A stretch of DNA of 64,000 nt, taken from positions 1 to 64,000 of the forward strand of contig NW_027018011.1 in assembly GCF_032854445.1 (NCBI RefSeq). Reading direction: 5' to 3'. A program made the translations under genes and the position numbers. Each line of letters begins with the position of its first letter. The stretch's first letter is position 1. Source of the DNA: Liolophura sinensis (taxonomy: Eukaryota > Mollusca > Polyplacophora > Chitonida > Chitonidae). Of this stretch, positions 21,677 to 33,211 are shown in pieces. The notes beneath the pieces are model-generated. The model made no database searches, was not told the origin of the DNA, and worked only from the letters and a program-made list of their open reading frames with translations.

Positions 21677-23875
21677 GCAAAAAATGCAAAAGTGCAAAAA
21701 ATGTCCCAGTGCTGCTGATGAGAGGCTAATCCGACGTATTTTGTAACGAGAAATCGAATGGTGCAAACCGCGCTGCTCTCCGACCAATACTTTTGGCTGT
21801 AGTGACAATTGAATGATCATTGATGTCATAATCACGTGCCCAGCAACGGCTCTTACACCATGCAAACCAGGGAAATTTGCAATTTTTCAACAGCTGCTGA
21901 TGCCTGGCTCAATTCCGCTTCTTTTGGCACCTTATTAATGTGTGTCTGTGGTCAGTTGTACTTTTTACAGCAGACTGTATCAAGTACCTTTTGTTTTTTA
22001 TGTACAAAGGGTGTGGTTTTTCTACACGTAGATAAAGACATTGAGATTGTCTTGGACTTAGAAGTAAGACAATTGCTGGGTGAGTTAAATGGGCTTAGCT
22101 CAAACATTTGACGTCTTCTGGGCTACCGAAGGGCACATAACTTATAGTCAAAAGTTGAATATAGTAATGACCAGTCGCGATGGTACATAGTACAGTGTAG
22201 CCGATTTCAATTAACAAAAAGACCGGACAAAAATGCAAAAGTGGAAAAACTGTTCCAGTGCTGCTGGAAAGAGGCTAATCCGACGTATTTTGTGACGAGA
22301 AACCGAATGGTGCAAACCGCGTTGCTCTCCGACCAATACTTTTGGCTGTAGTGAAAATTGAATAATCATTAATGTCATAATCACGTGCCCAGCAACGGCT
22401 CTTACTCCATGGAAACCAGGGAAATTTGCAATTTTTCAACAGCTGCCGATCCCTGACCCAATTCCGCATCTTTTGGCACCTTAATGATGTGGATCAGTGT
22501 TTAGTTGTACTTTTTACAGCAGACTGTATCAAGTACCTTGTGTTTTTTATGTACAAAGGGTCTGGTTTTTCTACACGTAGAAAAAGACATTGAGATTGTC
22601 TTGCACTTAGAAGTAAGACAATTGCTGGGTGAGTTAAATGCGCTTTGCCAAAAGCTTTGAGGTCTTCTGGGCTACCGAAGGGCACATAACTTATAGTCAA
22701 AAGTTGAATATAGTAATGACCAATCGTGATGGTACAGAGTACAGTGTAGTCGATTTCAATTAACAATTACCAGGCAAAAATGCAAAAGTGGAAAAACTGT
22801 TCCAGTGCTGCGGGTAAGAGGCTAATCCGACGTATTTTGTGACGAGAAATCAAATGGTGCAAACCGCGTTGCTCTCCGACCAATACTTTTGGCTGTAGTG
22901 ACAATTGAATGATCATTGATGTCATAATCACGTGCCCAGCAACGGCTCTTATTCCAGGGAAACCAGGGAAATTAGCAATTTTTCAACAGCTGCCGATGCC
23001 TGGCCCAATTCCGCATCTTTTGGCACCTTATTGATGTGGGTCAGTCTTTAGTTGTACTTTTTACAGCAGACTGTATAAAGTACCTTGTTTTTTTTTTATA
23101 TACAAATGCTGTGGTTTTTCTACACGTAAATAAAGACATTGAGATTGTCTTCGACTTAGAAGTAAGACAATTGCTGGGTGAGGTAAATGGGCTTGGCCCA
23201 AAGATTTGACGTCTTCTGGGCTACCGAAGGGCACATAACTTATAGTTAAAAGTTGAATATAGTAATGACCAGTCGCGATGGTACATAGTACAGTGTAGCC
23301 GATTTCAATTAACAAAAAGACCAGGCAAAAATGCAAAAGTGGAAAAAATGTTCCAGTGTTGCTGGCAAGAGGCTAATCCGACGTATTTTGTGACGAGAAA
23401 TCGAATGGTGCCAACCGCGTTTCTCTCCGACCAATACTTTTGGCTGTAGCGACAATTGAATGATCATTGATGTCCTAATGACGTGCCCAGCAACGGCTCT
23501 TACTCCATGGAAACCAGGGAAATTTGCAATTTTTCACCAGCTGCCGATGCCTGACCCAATTCCGCATCTTTTGGCACCTTATAAATGTGGATCAGTGTTT
23601 AGTTGTACTTTTTACAGCAGACTATATCAAGTACCTAGTGTTTTTTATGTACAAATGGTGTGCTTTTTTTATACATGTAGATAAAGACATTGAGATTGTC
23701 TTGGACTTAGAAGTAAGACAATTGCTGGGTGAGTTAAATGGGCTTAGCCCAAAGATTTGACATCTTCCGGGCTACCAAAGGGCACATAACTTATAGTCAA
23801 AAGTTGAATATAGTAATGACCAGTCGCGATGGTACATAGTACAGTGTAGCCGATTTCAATTAACAAAAAGATCAA
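21677..23875 (+). repeat. 4-unit P HOR, copy 3 (U41-U44)
   Basis: Units start at 21677 (P1), 22227 (P2), 22774 (P3) and 23325 (P4), total 2199 bp. P1 has ctgctgatgagagg and acaccatgcaaacc as private changes. P2 has gtgtagtcgatttc and gctttgaggtctt. P3 is intact and gives the reference for the deletion in U39. P4 matches U36 and U40 in gatgtcctaatgacg and tacatgtagataaag. Confidence 0.91.
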
Positions 23876-26800
23876 GCAAAAATGCAAAAGTGGAAAGACT
23901 GTTCCAGTGCTGCTGGTAAGAGGCTAATCCGACGTATTTTGTGACGAGAAATCGAATGGTGCAATCCGCGTTTCTCTCCGACCAATACTTTTGGCTGTAG
24001 CGACAATTGAATGATCATTGATATCATAGTCACGTGCCCAGCAACGGCTCTTACTCCATGGAAACCAGGGAAATTTGCAATTTTTCAACAGCTGCCGATG
24101 CCTGGCCCAATTCAGCATGTTTTGGCACCTTATAAATGTGGGTCAGTGTTTAGTTGTACTTTTTACAGCAGACTGTATCAAGTACCTTGTGTTTTTTATG
24201 TACAAATGGTGTGGTTTTTCTACATGTAGATAAAGACATTGAGATTGTCTTGGACTTAGATGTAAGACAATTGCTGGGTGAGTTAAATGGGCTTAGCCCA
24301 AAGATTTGACATCTTCTGGGCTACCAAAGGGCACATAACTTATAGTCAAAAGTTAAATATAGTAATGACCAGTCGCGATGGTACATAGTACAGTGTAGCC
24401 GATTTCAATTAACAAAAGACCAGGCAAAAATGCAAAAGTGGAAAAACTGTTCCAGTGCTACTGGTAAGAGGCTAATCCGACGTATTTTGTGACGAGAAAT
24501 CGAACGGTGCAATCCGCGTTGCTCTCCGACCAATACTTTTGGCTGTAGCGACAATTGAATGATCATTGATATCATAGTCACGTGCCCAGCAACGGCTCTT
24601 ACTCCATGGAAAGAAGGAAAATTTGCAATTTTTCAACAGCTGCCGATGCCTGGCCCAATTCCGCATCTTTTGGCACCTTATTGATGTGGATCAGTGTTAG
24701 TTGTACTTTTTACAGCAGACTGTATCAAGTACCTTGTGTTTTTTATGTACAAATGGTGTGGTTTTTCTACACGTAGATAAAGACATTGAGATTGTCTTCG
24801 ACTTAGAAGTATGACAATTGCCGGGTGAGTTAAATGGGCTTAGCCCAAAGATTTGACGTCTGCTGGGCTACCGAAGGGCACATAACTTATAGTCAAAAGT
24901 TGAATATAGTAATGACCAGTCGCGATAGTACATAGTACAGTGTAGCCGATTTCAATTAACAAAAAGACCAGGCAAAAGTGCAAAAGTGGAAAAAATGTCC
25001 CAGTGCTGCTGGTGAGAGGCTAATCCGACGTATTTTGTAACGACAAATCGAATGGTGCAAACCGCGTTGCTCTCCGACCAATACTTTTGGCTGTAGTGAC
25101 AAATGAATGATCATTGATGTCATAATCACGTGCCCAGCAACGGCTCTTACTCCATGGAAACCAGGGAAATTAGCAATTTTTCAATAGCTGCCGATGCCTG
25201 GCTCAATTCCGCTTCTTTTGGCACCTTATTGATGTGGGTCTGTGGTCAGTTGTACTTTTTACAGCAGACTGTATCAAGTACCTTTTGTTTTTTATGTACA
25301 AATGGTGTGGTTTTTCTACACGTAGAAACAGACATTGAGATTGTCTTGGACTTAGAAGTAAGACAATTGCTGGGTGAGTTAAATGGGCTGAGCCCAAACA
25401 TTTGACGTCTTCTGGGCTACCGAAGGGCACATAACTTATAGTCAAAAGTTGAATATAGTAATGACCAGTCGCGATGGTACATAGTACAGTGTAGCCGATT
25501 TTAATTAACAAAAAGACCAGGCAAAAATGCAAAAGTGGAAAAACTGTTCCAGTGCTGCTGGAAAGAGGCTAATCCGACGTATTTTGTGACGAGAAACCGA
25601 ATGGTGCAAACCGCGTTGCTCTCCGACCAATACTTTTGGCTGTAGTGAAAATTGAATAATCATTCACGTCATAATCACGTGCCCAGCAACGGCTCTTACT
25701 CCATGGAAACCAGGGAAATTTGCAATTTTTCAACAGCTGCCGATGCCTGGCCCAATTCCGCATCTTTTAGCACCTTATTGATGTGGGTCAGTGTTCAATT
25801 GTACTTTTTACAGCAGACTGAATCAAGTACCTTGTGATTTTTATGTACAAATGGTGTGCTTTTTTTATACATGTAGATAAAGACATTGAGATTGTCTTGG
25901 ACTTAGAAGTAAGACAATTGCTGGGTAAGTTAAATGCGCTTAGCCAAAAGATTTGACGTCTTCTGGGCTACCCAAGGGCACATAACTTATAGTCAAAAGT
26001 TGAATATAGTTATGACCAGTCGCGATTGAACATAGTACAGTGTAGCCGATTTCAACTAACAAAAAGATAAAGCAAAAATGCAAAAGTGGAAAAACTGTTC
26101 CAGTGCTGCTGGGAAGAGACTAATCCGACGTATTTTGTGACGAGAAATCGAATGGTGCAATCCGCGTTGCTCTCCAACCAATACTTGTGGCTGTAGCGAC
26201 AATTGAATGATCATTGATATCATAGTCACGTGCCCAGCAACGGCTCTTACTCCATGGAAACAAAGAAAATTTGCAATTTTTCAACAGCTGCCGATGCCTG
26301 GCCCAATTCCGGATCTTTTAGCACCTTATTGATGTGGGTCAGTGTTTAGTTGTACTTTTTACAGCAGACTGTATCAAGTACCTTGTGTTTTTTATGTACA
26401 AATGGTCTGGTTTTTCTACACGTAGATAAAGACATTGAGATTGTCTTCGACTTAGAAATATGACAATTGCTGGGTGAGTTAAATGGGCTTAGCCCAAAGA
26501 TTTGACGTCTGCTGGGCTACCGAAGGGCACATAACTTATAGTCAAAAGTTGAATATAGTAATGACCAGTCGCGATAGTACATAGTACAGTGTAGCCGATT
26601 TCAATTAACAAAAAGACCAGGCAAAAATGCAAAAGTGGAAAAAATGTCCCAGTGCTGCTGGTAAGAGGCTAATCCGACGTATTTTGTAACGTCAAATCGA
26701 ATGGTGCAAACCGCGCTGCTCTCCGACCAATACTTTTGGCTGTAGTGACAATTGAATGATCATTGATGTCATAATCACGTGCCCAGCAACGGCTCTTACT

Positions 26801-27169
26801 CCATGGAAACCAGGGAAATTTGCAATTTTTCAACAGCTTCCGATGCCTGGCTCAATTCCGCTTCTTTTGGCACCTTATTAATGTGGGTCTGTGGTCAGTT
26901 GTACTTTTTACAACAGACTGCTTCAAGTACCTTTTGTTTTTTATGTACAAATGGTGTGGTTTTTCTACACGTAGATAAAGACATTGAGATTGTCTTGCAC
27001 TTAGAAGTAAGACAATTGCTGGCTGAGCTAAATGGGCTTAGCCCAAACTTTTGACGTCTTCTGGGCTACCAAAGGGCACAAAACTTACAGTCAAAAGTTG
27101 AATATAGTAATGACCAGTCGCAATGGTACATAGTACAGTGTAGCCGATTTCAATTAACAAAAAGACCAG
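23876..27169 (+). repeat. Heterogeneous satellite units U45-U50
   Basis: Units start at 23876, 24424, 24972, 25521, 26072 and 26621. U45, U46 and U49 carry gatatcatagtcacg. U47 and U50 are P1-like (ttccgcttcttttggc, ctgtggtcag). U48 is P2-like at its left (gagaaaccgaatgg). U49 has gataaagcaaaaatgc at its left boundary and ctctccaaccaatac. U50 has ctgcttcaagtacc and gctggctgagctaaatg. P-type units are thus present but not in a regular order. Confidence 0.91.
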
Positions 27170-28268
27170 GCAAAAATGCAAAATTAAAAAAAAAGTTCCA
27201 GTGTTGCTGGTAAGAGGCTAATCCGACGTATTTTGTGACGAGAAATCGAATGGTGCAAACCGCGTTGCTCTCCGACCAATACTTTTGGCTGTAATGACAA
27301 TTGAATGATTTTTGATGTCATAATTACGTGCCCAGCAACGGCTCTTACTCCATGGAAACCAGGAAAATTTGCAATTTTTCAACAGCTGCCGATGCCTGCC
27401 TCAATTCCGCATCTTTTGGCACCTTATTAATGTGGGTCTGTGGTCAGTTGTACTTTTTACAGCAGACTGTATCAAGTACCTTGTGTTTTTTATGTACAAA
27501 TGGTGTGCTTTTTTATACATGTAGATAAAGACATTGAGATTGTCTTGCACTTAGAAGTAAGACCATTGCTGGCTGAGCTAAATGGGCTTAGCCCAAACTT
27601 TTGACGTCTTCTGGGCTACCGAAGGGCACAAAACTTATAGTCAAAAGTTGAATATAGTAATGACCAGTCGCGATGGTACATAGTACAGTTTAGCCGATTT
27701 CAATTAAAAAAAAGACCAGGCAAAAATGCAAAAGTGGAAAAAATGTTCCAGTGTTGCTGGTAAGATTCTAATCCGACGTATTTTGTGACGAGAAATCAAA
27801 TGGTGCAAATCGCGTTGCTCTCCGACCAATACTTTTGGCTGTAGTGACAATTGAATGATCATTGTTGTCATAATCACGTGCCCAGCAACGGCTCTTACTC
27901 CATGGAAACCAGGAAAATTTGCAGTTTTTCAACAGCTGCCGATGCCTGGCTCAATTCCGCATCTTTTGGCACCTTATGAATGTGGGTCTGTGGTCAGTTG
28001 TACTTTTTACAGCAGACTGTATCAAGTACCTTGTGTTTTTTATGTACAAATGGTGTGGTTTTTCTACACGTAAATAAAGACATTGAGATTGTCTTGCACT
28101 TAGAAGTAAGACAATTGCTGGCTGAGCTAAATGGGCTTAGCCCAAACTTTTGACGTCTTCTGGGCTACCGAAGGGCACAAAACTTACAGTCAAAAGTTGA
28201 ATATAGTAATGACCAGTCGCAATGGTACATAGTACAGTGTAGCCGATTTCAATTAACAAAAAGACCAG
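27170..28268 (+). repeat. 2-unit HOR, copy 1 (U51-U52)
   Basis: Units start at 27170 and 27720. The first has an a-rich left end (gcaaaattaaaaaaaaag) and gatttttgatgtcataa. The second has ggtaagattctaatcc, atggtgcaaatcgcg and cattgttgtcataatc. Both have gctggctgagctaaatg and cccaaacttttgacg. Total 1099 bp. Confidence 0.92.
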
Positions 28269-29368
28269 GCAAAAATGCAAAATTAAAAAAAAAGTTCCAC
28301 TGTTGCTGGTAAGAAGCTAATCCGACGTATTTTGTGACGAGAAATCGAATGGTGCAAACCGCGTTGCTCTCCGACCAATACTTTTGGCTGTAATCACAAT
28401 TGAATGATTTTTGATGTCATAATCACGTGCCCAGCAACGGCTCTTACTCCATGGAAACCAGGAAAATTTGCAATTTTTCAACAGCTGCCGATGCCTGACT
28501 CAATTCCGCTTCTTTTGGCACCTTATTAATGTGGGTCTGTGGTCAGTTGTACTTTTTACAGCAGACTGTATCAAGTACCTTGTGTTTTTTATGTACAAAT
28601 GGTGTGCTTTTTTTATACATGTAGATAAAGACATTGAGATTGTCTTGCACTTAGAAGTAAGACAATTGCTGGCTGAGCTAAATGGGCTGAGCCCAAACTT
28701 TTGACGTCTTCTGGGCTACCGAAGGGCACAAAACTTATAGTCAAAAGTTGAATATAGTAATGACCAGTCGCGATGGTACATAGAACAGTGTAGCCGATTT
28801 CAATTAAAAAAAAGACCAGGCAAAAATGCAAAAGTGGAAAAAATGTTCCAGTGTTGCTGGTAAGATTCTAATCCGACGTATTTTGTGACGAAAAATCAAA
28901 TTTTGCAAATCGCGTTGCTCCCCGACCAATACTTTTGGCTGTAGTGACAATTGAATGATCATTGTTGTCATAATCACGTGCCCAGCAACGGCTCTTACTC
29001 CATGGAAACCAGGAAAATTTGCAATTTTTCAACAGCTGCCGATGCCTGGCTCAATTCCACATCTTTTGGCAACTTATTCATGTGGGTCTGTGGTCAGTTG
29101 TACTTTTTACAGCAGACTGTATCAAGTACCTTGTGTTTTTTATGTACAAATGGTGTGGTTTTTCTACACTTAAATAAAGACATTGAGATTGTCTTGCACT
29201 TAGAAGTAAGACAATTGCTGGGTGAGTTAAATGCTCTTAGCCAAAAGATTTGACGTCTTCTGGGCTACCGAAGGGCACATAACTTATAGTCAAAAGTTGA
29301 ATATAGTTATGACCAGTCGCGATGGTACAGAGTACAGTGTAGCCGATTTCAAATAACAAAAAGACCGG
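28269..29368 (+). repeat. 2-unit HOR, copy 2 (U53-U54)
   Basis: Units start at 28269 and 28820 and repeat the two types of the preceding copy in the same order, total 1100 bp. Private changes include gttccactgttgc and taatcacaattg in U53, and acgaaaaatcaaattttgc in U54. The right end of U54 (gggtgagttaaatgctc) leaves the pattern, so the HOR ends there. Confidence 0.91.
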
Positions 29369-30468
29369 GAAAAGATTCAAAAGTGGAAAAAATGTTCCAG
29401 TGTTGCTGGTAAGAGGCTAATTCGACGTATTTTGTAACGAGAAATCGAATGATGCAATCCGCGTTGCTCTCCGACAAATGCTTTTGGCTGTAGTGACAAT
29501 TCAATGATCATTTATGTCATAAAAACGTGCCCAGCAACGGCTCTTACTTTATGGAAACCAGGAAAATTTGCAATTTTTCAACAGCTGCCGATGCCTGGCA
29601 CAATTCCGCATCTTTTGGCACCTTATTAATGTGGGTCTGTGGTCAGTTGTACTTTTTACAGCAGACTGTATCAAGTACCTTGTGTTTTTCATGTACAAAA
29701 GGTGTGGTTTTTCTACACGTAGATAAAGACATTGAGATTGTCTTGGACTTAGAAGTAAGACAATTGCTGGGTGAGTTAAATGGGCTTGGCCCAAAGATTT
29801 GACGTCTTCTGGGCTACCGAAGGGCACATAACTTAAAGTCAAAAGTTGAATATAGTAATGACCAGTCGCGATGGTACATAGTACAGTGTAGCCGATTTCA
29901 ATTAACAAAAAGACCAGGCAAAAATGCAAAAGTGGAAAAACTGTTCCAGTGTTGCTGGTAAGAGACTAATCCGACGTATTTTGTGACGAGAAATCGAATG
30001 GTGCAAACCGCGTTGCTCTCCGACCAATGCTTTTGGCTGTAGCGACAATTCAATGATCATTGATGCCATAATCACGTGGACAGCAACGGCTCTTACTCCA
30101 TGGAAACCAGGAAAATTTGCAATTTTTCAACAGCTGCCGATGCCTGGCCCAATTCCGCATCTTTTGGCACCTTATTAATGTGGGTCTGTGGTCAGTTGTA
30201 CTTTTTACAGCAGACTGTATCAAGTACCTTGTGATTTTTATGTACAAATGGTCTGGTTTTTCTACACGTAGATAAAGACATTGAGATTGTCTTGGACCTA
30301 GAAGTAAGACAATTGCTGGGTGAGTTAAATGGGCTTAGCCAAAAGAGATTTGACGTCTTCTGGGCTACCGAAGGGCACATAAGTTATAGTCAAAAGTTGA
30401 ATATAGTAATGACCAGTCGCGATGGTACATAGGACAGTGTAGCCGATTTCAATTAACAAAAAGACCAG
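29369..30468 (+). repeat. Units U55-U56, start of the A/B/C/D region
   Basis: U55 (29369-29917) has a C-type left end (gaccgggaaaagattc, taattcgacgtattttgtaacg, gaatgatgcaatccgcg) joined to a right half unlike the later C units. U56 (29918-30468) is A-like (ccaatgcttttgg, gatgccataatcacg) with a two-base insertion in gccaaaagagatttgacg. They mark the transition from the heterogeneous left part to the homogenised right part. Confidence 0.88.
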
Positions 30469-32662
30469 GCAAAAATGCAAAAGTGGAAAAACTGTTCCAG
30501 TGCTGCTGGTAAGAGGATAATCCGACGTATTTTGTGACGAGAAATCGAATGGTGCAATCCGCGTTGCTCTCCGACCAATACTTTTGGCTGTAGCGACAAT
30601 TCAATGATCATTTATGTCATAATCACGTGCCCAGCAACGGCTCTTACTCCATGGAAACCAGGAAAATTTGCAATTTTTCAACAGTTGCCGATGCCTGGCT
30701 CAATTCCGCTTCTTTTGGCACCTTATTAGTGGGTCTGTTGTCAGTTGTACTTTTTACAGCAGACTGTATCAAGTACCTTGTGTTTTTTATGTACAAAAGG
30801 TCTGGTTTTTCTACACGTAGATAAAGACATTGAGATTGTCTTGGACTTAGAAGTAAGACAATTGCTGGGTGAGTTAAATGGGCTTAGCCCAAAGATTTGA
30901 CGTCTTCTGGGCTACAGAAAAGCACATAATTTATTGTCAAAAGTTGAATATAGTAATGAACAGTCGCGATGGTACAGAGTACAGTGTAGCCGATTTCAAT
31001 TAACAAAAAGACCGGGAAAAAATTCAAAAGTGGAAAAAATGTTCCAGTGTTGCTGGTAAGAGGCTAATTCGACGTATTTTGTAACGAGAAATCGAATGAT
31101 GCAATCCGCGTTGCTCTCCGACCAATACTTTTGGCTGTAGTGACAATTGAATGATCATTTATGTCATAATAACGTGCCAGCAACGGCTCTTACTCCATGG
31201 AAACCAGGGAAATTTGCAATTTTTCAACAGCTGCCGATTCCCTGGCCCAATTCCGCATCTTTTGGCACCTTACTGAAGTGGGTCAGTATTCAGTTGTACT
31301 TTTTACAGCAGACTGTATCAAGTACCTTGTGTTTTTCATGTACAAATGGTGTGGTTTTTCTACACGTAGATAAAGACATTGAGATTGTCTTGGACTTAGA
31401 AGTAAGACATCTGCTGGGTGAGTTAAATGGGCTGAGCCCAAAGATTTGACGTCTTCTGGTCTACCGAAGGGCACATAAGTTATAGTCAAAAGTTGAATAT
31501 AGTAATGACCAGTCGCGATGGTACATAGGACAGTGTAGCCGATTTCAATTAACAAAAAGACCAGGCAAAAATGCAAAAGTGGAAAAACTGTTCCAGTGCT
31601 GCTGGTAAGAGGATAATCCGACGTATTTTGTGACGAGAAATCGAATGGTGCAATCCGCGTTGCTCTCCGACCAATACTTTTGGCTGTAGCGACAATTGAA
31701 TGATCATTTATGTCATAATCACGTGCCCAGCAACGGCTCTTACTCCATGGAAACCAGGAAAATTTGCAATTTTTCAACAGTTGCCGATGCCTGGCTCAAT
31801 TCCGCTTCTTTTGGCACCTTATTAATGTGGGTCTGTTGTCAGTTGTACTTTTTACAGCAGACTGTATCAAGTACCTTGTGTTTTTTATGTACAAAAGGTC
31901 TGGTTTTTCTACACGTAGATAAAGACATTGAGATTGTCTTGGACTTAGAAGTAAGACAATTGCTGGGTGAGTTAAATGGGCTTAGCCCAAAGATTTGACG
32001 TCTTCTGGGCTACAGAAAAGCACATAATTTATTGTCAAAAGTTGAATATAGTAATGAACAGTCGCGATGGTACAGAGTACAGTGTAGCCGATTTCAATTA
32101 ACAAAAAGACCGGGAAAAAATTCAAAAGTGGAAAAAATGTTCCAGTGTTGCTGGTAAGAGGCTAATTCGACGTATTTTGTAACGAGAAATCGAATGATGC
32201 AATCCGCGTTGCTCTCCGACCAATACTTTTGGCTGTAGTGACAATTGAATGATCATTTATGTCATAATAACGTGCCCAGCAACGGCTCTTACTCCATGGA
32301 AACCAGGGAAATTTGCAATTTTTCAACAGCTGCCGATTCCTGGCCCAATTCCGCATCTTTTGGCACCTTACTGAAGTGGGTCAGTATTCAGTTGTACTTT
32401 TTACAGCAGACTGTATCAAGTACCTTGTGTTTTTCATGTACAAATGGTGTGGTTTTTCTACACGTAGATAAAGACATTGAGATTGTCTTGGACTTAGACG
32501 TAAGACAATTGCTGGGTTAGTTAAATGCTCTTCGCCAAAAGATTTGAGGTCTGCTGGGCTACCGAAGGGCACATAACTTATAGTCAAAAGTTGAATATAG
32601 TAATGACCAGTCGCGATGGTACATAGGACAGTGTAGCCGATTTCAATTAACAAAAAGACCAG
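30469..32662 (+). repeat. B-C pairs, two copies (U57-U60)
   Basis: Units start at 30469 (B), 31016 (C), 31565 (B) and 32114 (C). B has gaggataatccg, catttatgtcataatcacg and, here, ctgttgtcagttg with ctacagaaaagcac and atttattgtc. C has gaccgggaaaaaattc, taattcgacg, tcataataacg, ccttactgaagtggg and gtttttcatgtac. U58 is C on the left but ends with gacatctgctgg and cttctggtctaccg, features of A, so it is a C/A mosaic. U57 is 547 bp because of ccttattagtggg. Confidence 0.9.
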
Positions 32663-33211
32663 GCAAAAATGCAAAAGTGGAAAAACTGTTCCAGTGCTGC
32701 TGGTAAGAGGATAATCCGACGTATTTTGTGACGAGAAATCGAATGGTGCAAACCGCGTTGCTCTCCGACCAATGCTTTTGGCTGTAGCGACAATTGAATG
32801 ATCATTGATGCCATCATCACGTGCCCAGCAACGGCTCTTACTCCATGGAAACCAGGGAAATTTGCAATTTTTCAACAGCTGCCGATGCCTGGCCCAATTC
32901 CGCTTCTTTTGGCACCTTATTAATGTGGGTCTGTGGTCAGTTGTACTTTTTACAGCAGACTGTATCAAGTACCTTGTGTTTTTTATGTACAAAAGGTCTG
33001 GTTTTTCTACACGTAGATAAAGACATTGAGATTGTCTTGGACTTAGAAGTAAGACAATTGCTGGGTGAGTTAAATGGGCTGAGCCAAAAGATTTGACGTC
33101 TTCTGGGCTACAGAAAAGCACATAACTTATAGTCAAAAGTTGAATATAGTAATGAACAGTCGCGATGGTACAGAGTACAGTGTAGCCGATTTCAATTAAC
33201 AAAAAGACCAG
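32663..33211 (+). repeat. A-type unit U61
   Basis: The unit has the A markers ccaatgcttttgg, gatgccatcatcacg, ttccgcttcttttggc and aaaaggtctgg. Its right end has gggctgagccaaaag and ctacagaaaagcac. It is 549 bp. Confidence 0.92.
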
